Of a stretch of DNA of 13,161 nucleotides, positions 8,366 to 13,161 are shown piece after piece; the stretch's first letter is position 1; each line of letters begins with the position of its first letter. The position numbers and the translations under genes are program-made. Below the pieces are notes generated by a model. That model was not told where the DNA came from. It searched no databases and was given only the letters and a program-made list of their open reading frames with translations. Source of the stretch: Gammaproteobacteria bacterium (GTDB lineage: Bacteria > Pseudomonadota > Gammaproteobacteria > BMS3Bbin11); assembly GCA_030597275.1 (NCBI GenBank), contig JAUVSB010000018.1, positions 1 to 13,161 of the forward strand, given 5' to 3'.

Positions 8366-8371
8366 TATAAT
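8366..8371 (+). promoter_or_regulatory. Candidate -10 box in the hemC / thioredoxin-like divergent region
   Basis: A consensus TATAAT lies 46 bases before the thioredoxin-like ATG. No good -35 box stands 16-18 bases upstream. For the opposite strand, TTGCAG (8417-8412) and TATCAT (8393-8388), spaced by 18 bases, are a possible hemC promoter. Both are unproven, but the 84-base divergent gap must serve both genes. Confidence 0.35.
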
Positions 8372-8416
8372 TAAATAGATACAACATATGATAAGTGAGT
8401 CAGAGGCTTTCCTGCA

Positions 8417-8998
8417 ATGTCATTAATGAATACTTCCCTGTTTTCTTTCATAGCAGCCACCATCCTTTTTACTGTGCCAGTGTTTGCGGGTATGGATGTC
8501 GACACGGATGATGAAGAGAATGCTGAAATGGAAATGGATACTGAAAAGCTTCCATGGGCAGTTGATCTAATAGCAGAATCCCGAAAGGCTGCCTGTCATG
8601 GGCAGCCGCTGGTGGTAATGTTCGGTTCATCACGATGTCCATACTGCAGTGTTGTACGCTCTCTTTATATGATCCCTTTGATGGATGATGAACGCTATCC
8701 GGGAATTCTCACCCGTGAACTGGAAACCGACAGTGATCAGTTAGTCAGGGATTTTACCGGAAAGCAGGTTACGATGTCTGAACTGGCAGCAAGGCACGGT
8801 GTGACACTGGTCCCCCAGGTGGTTGTATTCGGTCCTGATGGCAGGCAGGCAGGTAAACCCATCATTGGTATTAGTAATGAAGATTTCTATGGTTATTATC
8901 TGGATCAGGCAATAGTTGCCGGGATAGAGATGGTGAAACGTATGGGCAGCTCTATCGACGCACCCAGCGCCTTACCTGGGGCGTATGTCTGCGACTAA
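8417..8998 (+). CDS. Secreted thioredoxin-fold protein
   Basis: A 193-residue protein with a signal peptide (about 1-24, VFA cleavage site) and a short acidic linker (about 26-43) before a thioredoxin-like domain. The active-site motif CPYC is at 74-77, and a cis-proline-type loop TLVPQVVVF is near 130-138, so a periplasmic thiol-disulfide reaction is likely; it resembles SoxW-like or DsbD-partner thioredoxins. Two further cysteines, Cys60 and Cys192 (next to last), are unusual. AGAGG at 8402-8406 is a reasonable ribosome site for the ATG at 8417; a second in-frame ATG lies three codons on. It sits on the plus strand between hemC and algR, and its last 47 bases overlap algR. The partner is unknown; a role in heme or cytochrome c thiol chemistry is only suggested by location. 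Confidence 0.87.
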   Translation: MSLMNTSLFSFIAATILFTVPVFAGMDVDTDDEENAEMEMDTEKLPWAVDLIAESRKAACHGQPLVVMFGSSRCPYCSVVRSLYMIPLMDDERYPGILTRELETDSDQLVRDFTGKQVTMSELAARHGVTLVPQVVVFGPDGRQAGKPIIGISNEDFYGYYLDQAIVAGIEMVKRMGSSIDAPSALPGAYVCD

Positions 8999-9683
8999 CG
9001 ACAAGTTTTTCATTAATGCCTTTCATTAAGACACGCCAGTGGCCAGTGGTATTTTTCTCCATGCCACGGAGATATTCCGTGTTAACTAACGAGCTTCGAT
9101 GAATACGCAAAAAACGATCTGAGAATTCCTCTTCCAGGCTTACTAATGATTCCTCGATGAGGTGTTGTTCAGTGGCAGTACGTACCGTGACGTATTTATT
9201 GTCAGCAATAAAGTAGATTATATCGATGACAGGAATCAATGTAATCCTGCCACGCATATGAACGCTGATATGACTGCGGGATGATTTTGTATCCGCAGCG
9301 CTAGTTACTTCTTTAAGCTGTTTTGCGCTAACCGGGCGGGCTTTTGCCAGGGCTGTTTCCAGTCGCTCCTTGCGAATGGGTTTTAGCAGATAATCGATGG
9401 CATTTACTTCAAAGGCCTCAAGGGCGTGTTCGTCATAGGCCGTCGTAAAGATGATTTTGGGTGGGTTTTCCATCCCCTGTAAGTGCATGGCGGCTTCCAG
9501 TCCATCCATCACCGGCATGCGGATATCAACTAATAGCAGGTCCGGTTTCAGGGTGACTGACTTTTCGATTGCTTCACTGCCATTGGCTGCTTCACCAACA
9601 ATTTCAGTTTCACCGAGATCCGAGAGCAGGTCTCGCATGCGTTGTCTTGCCAGGCTTTCATCATCAACAATAAGGATTTTCAT
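8952..9683 (-). CDS. algR: AlgR-type LytTR response regulator
   Basis: A 243-residue two-component response regulator. The receiver domain (1-115) has acidic residues Asp7 and Asp8, phospho-acceptor Asp53 (LLLVDIRMP), Thr81 (FTTAYDE) and Lys101 (LLKPIRK). The LytTR DNA-binding domain (about 137-243) includes IIYFIADNKYVTVRT and FLRIHRSSLVN. AlgR in Pseudomonas controls alginate and type IV pilus genes; the targets here are unknown. It follows algZ by 18 bases and has a good ribosome site (GAGGTG, 9697-9692, eight bases before ATG), so the pair is probably one operon. The 3' end overlaps the convergent thioredoxin-like gene by 47 bases. Confidence 0.93.
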   Translation of the reverse strand: MKILIVDDESLARQRMRDLLSDLGETEIVGEAANGSEAIEKSVTLKPDLLLVDIRMPVMDGLEAAMHLQGMENPPKIIFTTAYDEHALEAFEVNAIDYLLKPIRKERLETALAKARPVSAKQLKEVTSAADTKSSRSHISVHMRGRITLIPVIDIIYFIADNKYVTVRTATEQHLIEESLVSLEEEFSDRFLRIHRSSLVNTEYLRGMEKNTTGHWRVLMKGINEKLVVSRRHTPQVRRWVRR

Positions 9684-9701
9684 ATTTAGGGCACCTCAAC
9701 C

Positions 9702-10817
9702 TCAGGCTGTTTGTCTATTCGCTATGATGGGAAAAATAATTTTCGTAATATGCACCTCATTACGACGGCTGGAACTTAGAGATGACGCATCGCCAAAATG
9801 ACTGGCCAGTCTCTGCTTGATATTATCCATCGCTATCTGGTTGCCTTTACGATGACTGCGTTCACTGTCATCTGGCAAGGGGTTGCGTATCAGTATCTGT
9901 ACTCTGCTTTTATCAGCACGCATATCGATATCAATGACGCCGCCGCCAAAGCTGGGCTCAATGCCGTGATAGACGGCATTTTCAAGCAAAGGCTGTAGAA
10001 TTAAGGACGGGACAAAGCAATTCTTTGGGATGCCCTGCACATGCCACTGTACATTCAGCCGATCGCCAAGACGTAATTTTTCAATATTCAGGTACTGTTT
10101 AGATGTTTCTATTTCAGCGACCAGGGGCACTAGCTTACGTACATCTGCCATCAGAACACGGATAAGATCAGCCAGATCCTGAAGGGCTTGTTCGGCCATC
10201 TCCGGATTATTTCTTATCAGTCCGGCGATGCTGTTCATGCTATTGAACATGAAATGTGGACGTATGCGGGATTGCAGCGCCTGCAGATTCGCTGTCTGAG
10301 ATGATTGTCTAATTGCTGTGTGTTTTGCCTTTTGAGATATCGCCATTAGCACCACGATGTAATTTATCGTAGCGATGATGGATACCTGTAAAAGAGAAAC
10401 CTGCGCCCAGTCGGTAGGCGCCGTAAATGACCAGTGATTTTGAAAGATGCTATATAGCACATAACAAATGATGAACGTGGTCACCATTAGAAGAATATAA
10501 GCAGAGATCAGGCTTGTACGAAGCGGCAGTGGTATTAGTAAGGGGTTGAAAACTTTCAGTACCAGCGCATCAGTCACCGCTATCAGACAGCTGGCAGATA
10601 GCAGTGCAATGAAGTCAGCGATAGCACTGTGATCCAGGCTGCTGACCCGCCCGGCCACGATTAGCAGGGTGCTTAGCAGTGCGGCAAGCAAGAGTAACCC
10701 CGTTACAGACTTGGAGTAGTCTGGTGTGACAGGTGTTGCCTGTATTTCTTTGCTGTGTTCCTTGCTCATTCCAGTATGCTGGTATGAAGTATCGATTACA
10801 GTTCTCAAAGCAGGCAT
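9702..10817 (-). CDS. algZ: AlgZ/FimS-type membrane sensor histidine kinase
   Basis: Up to 371 residues. Four membrane helices (about 38-56, 66-90, 103-124 and 142-160) are followed by a His_kinase (PF06580-type) segment with His188 in RIRPHFMFNSMNS, and an ATP-binding domain whose N-box is QPLLENAVYHG (Asn280). The late motif GNQIAMDNIKQRL replaces the usual glycine-rich box, resembling the divergent box I recall for Pseudomonas FimS/AlgZ. It would phosphorylate AlgR, encoded next. Two starts are possible: ATG at 10817 (used here) or ATG at 10769 (355 residues, MSKEHSKE). Neither has a strong ribosome binding site. The first lies only 16 bases from a strong upstream terminator, so the second may be right. 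Confidence 0.9.
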   Translation of the reverse strand: MPALRTVIDTSYQHTGMSKEHSKEIQATPVTPDYSKSVTGLLLLAALLSTLLIVAGRVSSLDHSAIADFIALLSASCLIAVTDALVLKVFNPLLIPLPLRTSLISAYILLMVTTFIICYVLYSIFQNHWSFTAPTDWAQVSLLQVSIIATINYIVVLMAISQKAKHTAIRQSSQTANLQALQSRIRPHFMFNSMNSIAGLIRNNPEMAEQALQDLADLIRVLMADVRKLVPLVAEIETSKQYLNIEKLRLGDRLNVQWHVQGIPKNCFVPSLILQPLLENAVYHGIEPSFGGGVIDIDMRADKSRVQILIRNPLPDDSERSHRKGNQIAMDNIKQRLASHFGDASSLSSSRRNEVHITKIIFPIIANRQTA

Positions 10818-10832
10818 GATATCAGTAGCAAG

Positions 10833-10859
10833 AAAAAAAAACCCCTTGAAAACAAGGGG
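10833..10859 (-). terminator. Intrinsic terminator of RNA A
   Basis: On the minus strand, CCCCTTG-TTTT-CAAGGGG forms a 7-bp stem with a four-base loop, followed directly by nine Ts. This is a textbook Rho-independent terminator. It acts on minus-strand transcription entering from the algZ-argH gap, 16 bases before the first possible algZ ATG. Confidence 0.93.
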
Positions 10860-10935
10860 TCCGAATCTTCTAGTCCAGTCGTTGGGGGTGTATCAGATGA
10901 GGGTTGCTGAACCAGGTTGTTAGTGCTATTTACTA
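10833..10935 (-). ncRNA. Candidate structured RNA A (algZ-proximal sibling)
   Basis: A minus-strand RNA of about 100 nt; the 5' end is estimated. In transcript order, a 5' arm CUGGUUCAG (10915-10907) pairs with CUGGACUAG (10878-10870) in nine base pairs including two G-U. They enclose a 28-nt loop containing CAACCCUCAUC and ACACCCCCAA, and an intrinsic terminator follows at 10859-10833. The block at 10882-10910 matches RNA B in 26 of 29 positions. The C-rich loop could bind purine-rich ribosome sites as an Hfq-type sRNA would. Alternatively it is an attenuator in the algZ leader, since the terminator lies just upstream of algZ. No known RNA family was recognised. Confidence 0.7.
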
Positions 10936-11118
10936 ACTGATTTGAATCTATCATCCATCTCATAGTCACAAAAATTTTGCCGATTACAGGGTGAAATGGG
11001 CAGATGAGTGGTAGGCAGGATGACATTGTGGCCTTTCTGTCCAGTATTATTGCCGTTGCTGACATATTGGATGTTTCTATTTCACACCTTCAAACACAGT
11101 AGTAAATGGAATAATGCT

Positions 11119-11142
11119 AAAAAACCCCCTGTTGAAAGGGGG
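11119..11142 (-). terminator. Intrinsic terminator of RNA B
   Basis: On the minus strand, CCCCCT-TTCAAC-AGGGGG forms a 6-bp stem followed by six Ts. It lies 286 bases from the equivalent terminator of RNA A, so the whole module is repeated, terminator included. Confidence 0.9.
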
Positions 11143-11212
11143 TCAGTACCTGGTCTGCTATAGGATTGGGGGTGCATTTGATGAGGGTTGCTGACCAGAT
11201 CAGAGCTAATGC
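11119..11212 (-). ncRNA. Candidate structured RNA B (argH-proximal sibling)
   Basis: Second minus-strand RNA of the pair; the 5' end is estimated. The 5' arm AUCUGGUC (11200-11193) pairs with GACCAGGU (11155-11148) in eight base pairs with one G-U, enclosing a 37-nt loop. The loop carries CAACCCUCAUC and GCACCCCCAA as in RNA A, and two more pairs (GC/GC) lie beyond an A-A mismatch. A terminator follows at 11142-11119. The closing stem differs in sequence from that of RNA A yet still pairs, which suggests selection on structure. No ribosome site with a plausible short protein was seen. Confidence 0.68.
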
Positions 11213-11320
11213 CTACTTAATAAACTAGTCACTTTTAAAAGATTTACCATATATGCCGGATAATCGGTCGAATATTCGGGATGAATGGCTTGATTGATTT
11301 GTTGATGCTGCATGGTTCGG

Positions 11321-11326
11321 TATAAT
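11321..11326 (+). promoter_or_regulatory. Candidate -10 box of argH
   Basis: A consensus TATAAT lies 43 bases before the argH ATG. A weak -35 box TTTGTT (11298-11303) stands 17 bases upstream. The nearby GAATATTC palindrome (11270-11277) is too short to be called an ArgR site. Confidence 0.45.
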
Positions 11327-11368
11327 TCGTCTAAGTCCGACAGAGTCCTGGCGAGGGAACAGATTGAC

Positions 11369-12760
11369 ATGACAGCTAAAGAAGAAAAGCCCTGGAAGGG
11401 CCGCTTTACAGCAGCGACTGACCAACTGGTCGAAGAATATACTGAATCGGTATCTTTCGATCAGCGTTTGTACGAGGTTGATATTCAGGGTTCAAAGGCA
11501 CATGCAAGCATGCTGGCCAGCGTTGGGGTGCTAACTTCATCTGAAAGTGATGCCATCCTTGCCGGTCTCGATCAGATTCTCGAGGATATTGAGAAAGGTG
11601 ATTTTAGCTGGTCGCAAACCCTGGAAGATGTACATATGAATATAGAGGCGCGTCTGACAGAAAGGATCGGTGATGTCGGCAAGAAGCTGCATACCGGGCG
11701 GTCCCGCAACGATCAGGTGGCCACTGACATACGTCTTTATCTGCGGCACGGCATTGATGGCCTGAGTAAAAATATGAGGACTTTGATTGAGTCTTTACTT
11801 GATCTTGCAGAACGTGAATATGACACGATCATGCCAGGCTTTACTCATCTTCAGGTGGCCCAACCCATAACGTTCGGCCATCATATTATGGCATGGGTGG
11901 AAATGCTCAACCGTGACCTGGATCGTCTATCCGATTGTCGCAAGCGGATGAATATTATGCCACTGGGCGCTGCTGCACTGGCGGGAACAACTTTTCCCAT
12001 TGATCGCGACTACACGGCCGAAAAATTAGGTTTTGATGCACCTTCAGAGAACTCCCTGGATGCTGTTTCTGATCGTGATTTCGCCATGGAATTTATTTCT
12101 GTGGCATCTATTATTATGATTCATCTCTCCCGTATGTCTGAGGAGTTGATTATCTGGTCGTCAGCACAATTTGCATTTATTGACATCAGTGATGCCTATT
12201 GCACTGGCTCATCTATCATGCCGCAAAAAAAGAACCCGGATGTGGCCGAGCTGACACGGGGTAAAAGTGGTCGTGTGATTGGTAATCTGATGACTTTGTT
12301 AATGATTATGAAAGGCCAGCCGCTGGCATATAACCGTGACAACCAGGAAGATAAAGAGCCTCTTTTTGATAGCCTTGATACAGTGACTGCGGCTATACGT
12401 GTTTTTGCGGGAATGGTTCCTCAACTCGCAGTGCGTTCGGATAATATGCTGAAGGCAGCCCGCCAGGGTTTTTCAACGGCCACTGATCTCGCCGATTACC
12501 TGGTAAGGAAAGATATACCGTTCCGTGATGCCCATGAAATTGTCGGCAAGGCAGTGCAGGCAGCAGAACAGGCTGGACATGATCTGGCGGACATGTCTCT
12601 GGATGAATTGAAAAGCTTCAGTGATCAGATTGAGGAAGATGTTTTCGATGTGTTGACGCTTGAAGGCTCAGTTAGTGCGCGTGATCACATCGGTGGCACT
12701 GCACCAAATCAGGTTCTGGCAGCAATAAATAGAATGCGTGAATTAATGAAAAATCTCTAA
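11369..12760 (+). CDS. argH: Argininosuccinate lyase
   Basis: A 463-residue cytosolic enzyme that splits argininosuccinate into arginine and fumarate, the last step of arginine synthesis. The superfamily signature GSSIMPQKKNP is at about 280-290 and holds the catalytic serine. HTGRSRNDQ (108-116) and the substrate histidine region GFTHLQVAQP (His160) are intact. Length is normal. The frame extends to an ATG at 11312, but MTAKEEKPWKGRF from 11369 is the usual N-terminus; AGGGA (11354-11358) is its ribosome site with a ten-base spacer, and a TATAAT at 11321 would lie inside a longer gene. Its position divergent from algZ matches Pseudomonas. The zinc-ribbon gene follows after 18 bases. Confidence 0.97.
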   Translation: MTAKEEKPWKGRFTAATDQLVEEYTESVSFDQRLYEVDIQGSKAHASMLASVGVLTSSESDAILAGLDQILEDIEKGDFSWSQTLEDVHMNIEARLTERIGDVGKKLHTGRSRNDQVATDIRLYLRHGIDGLSKNMRTLIESLLDLAEREYDTIMPGFTHLQVAQPITFGHHIMAWVEMLNRDLDRLSDCRKRMNIMPLGAAALAGTTFPIDRDYTAEKLGFDAPSENSLDAVSDRDFAMEFISVASIIMIHLSRMSEELIIWSSAQFAFIDISDAYCTGSSIMPQKKNPDVAELTRGKSGRVIGNLMTLLMIMKGQPLAYNRDNQEDKEPLFDSLDTVTAAIRVFAGMVPQLAVRSDNMLKAARQGFSTATDLADYLVRKDIPFRDAHEIVGKAVQAAEQAGHDLADMSLDELKSFSDQIEEDVFDVLTLEGSVSARDHIGGTAPNQVLAAINRMRELMKNL

Positions 12761-12778
12761 AATAGTGACGATTCAAGA

Positions 12779-13060
12779 TTGGGAGAATATAGACAATTTA
12801 TCTGCAGTTTATGTGCCTATGATTCGGAATTAATGGCAGTTGGCAAGGCCAGTAGGTTTAAAGGGATGGAAATGGTTTTGTACTCCTGCCCTAATTGCAA
12901 GTCTTTAGGCGGTGCATGGCTGGGGGGCGAAAGACCCTTGATGTGTGCATCGTGCTATCACGAAGATGTGGATATTATTTCACCCGAGAGCACCAATATT
13001 GAGTGCCCAAAATGTGAAACACCAGGCAGGATTGAGACGCCTGAAGGGGAGTGGGAGTAG
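12779..13060 (+). CDS. Small double zinc-ribbon protein
   Basis: A 93-residue acidic protein with four CxxC knuckles: Cys9/12, Cys37/40, Cys56/59 and Cys76/79. They would form two zinc ribbons. No catalytic domain is visible, so a protein- or nucleic-acid-binding role is inferred and the function is unknown. The first in-frame ATG (12833) would lose the first CxxC, so the TTG at 12779 is preferred although it has no ribosome binding site. It begins 18 bases after argH and in the same frame, separated only by the argH TAA and six codons, so it is probably translated from the argH mRNA, possibly by re-initiation. A heptamer array starts 12 bases after its stop. Confidence 0.72.
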   Translation: MGEYRQFICSLCAYDSELMAVGKASRFKGMEMVLYSCPNCKSLGGAWLGGERPLMCASCYHEDVDIISPESTNIECPKCETPGRIETPEGEWE

Positions 13061-13072
13061 AAAGACGTTTTA

Positions 13073-13118
13073 GGTCGTAGGTCGTAGGTCGTAGGTCGTA
13101 GGTCGTAGGTCGTAGGTC
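13073..13118. repeat. Heptamer tandem array 2, (GGTCGTA)6-GGTC
   Basis: Six perfect GGTCGTA copies span 13073-13114 and a closing GGTC lies at 13115-13118. The form matches array 1 (whole heptamers ending in a bare GGTC) but the three variable bases are GTA instead of CTT. It lies directly after the zinc-ribbon stop codon. Confidence 0.95.
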
Positions 13119-13129
13119 AAAATCATGAA

Positions 13130-13161
13130 GACCTCAGACCTCAGACCTCAGACCTCAGACC
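13130..13161. repeat. Heptamer tandem array 3, (GACCTCA)4-GACC, inverted
   Basis: Four perfect GACCTCA copies span 13130-13157, then GACC at 13158-13161, where the window ends, so the true length is unknown. On the opposite strand the unit reads GGTCTGA, so it has the same GGTC core in inverted orientation. Only 11 bases (AAAATCATGAA) separate it from array 2. Confidence 0.93.

Noticed and set aside
10805..11065. 86-codon minus-strand open frame between algZ and argH
   Set aside because: It runs through RNA A and its terminator, has no ribosome binding site and encodes no recognisable protein pattern. Its end is the translated T-run and terminator stem.
10970..11065. Possible third, decayed copy of the RNA module between A and B (CTCATCTG and CACCC on the minus strand, plus TCAGCAAC)
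   Set aside because: Only scattered 8-nt matches, wrong order and spacing, no closing stem and no terminator.
11270..11300. ArgR operator upstream of argH
   Set aside because: GAATATTC is palindromic but the flanks do not give a full ARG box, and a short AT-rich palindrome is easily found by chance.
13073..13161. Heptamer arrays as a CRISPR array
   Set aside because: Units are 7 bp and contiguous with no unique spacers, far from CRISPR repeat and spacer sizes, and no cas genes are present.

Overview
The window looks like chromosomal core DNA of a gammaproteobacterium. The best evidence is gene order: argH, divergent from an algZ(fimS)-algR pair, followed by hemC-hemD-hemX-hemY. This is the arrangement I know from Pseudomonas and relatives (established knowledge, recalled and not searched). 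Moderate GC, several non-ATG starts and three heptamer tandem arrays suggest a less-studied, possibly environmental lineage. I cannot name the genus.

Layout. Bases 1-61 hold the likely 3' end of a plus-strand gene. A heptamer array (GGTCCTT) follows at 95-126. A minus-strand dynamin-family GTPase (137-2110) and minus-strand mutM (2304-3122) come next. A plus-strand [2Fe-2S]/FAD/NAD(P)H oxidoreductase (3215-4237) diverges from mutM and overlaps the end of hemY tail-to-tail. The heme block hemC-hemD-hemX-hemY runs on the minus strand from 8332 down to 4198, with hemX and hemY sharing one base (TAATG). A secreted thioredoxin-fold gene (8417-8998, plus strand) sits between hemC and algR and breaks the usual algR-hemC co-directionality. 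Its 3' end overlaps algR by 47 bp. algZ and algR (10817 down to 8952) encode a LytS/AlgZ-type histidine kinase and a LytTR response regulator. argH (11369-12760) and a small double-zinc-ribbon gene run on the plus strand. The window ends in two heptamer arrays of opposite orientation.

The most interesting part is the roughly 550-bp space between algZ and argH. It has no convincing protein gene. It carries two related minus-strand RNA elements about 285 bp apart. Each has a shared 29-nt C-rich segment (26 of 29 identical), a stem that closes this segment into a loop, and a strong intrinsic terminator. The two closing stems differ in sequence but both pair, which favours a selected RNA structure. 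They could be tandem sibling small RNAs, or tandem attenuator-like leaders of algZ-algR, because the proximal terminator ends only 16 bases before the first possible algZ start codon.

How the genes work together: HemC and HemD make hydroxymethylbilane and then uroporphyrinogen III, while HemX and HemY are inner-membrane proteins of the same locus with less certain roles. AlgZ/AlgR is a membrane-sensor two-component system. ArgH completes arginine synthesis and MutM repairs oxidised purines. The dynamin-like protein, the flavin reductase, the thioredoxin-like protein and the zinc-ribbon protein have family-level assignments only.
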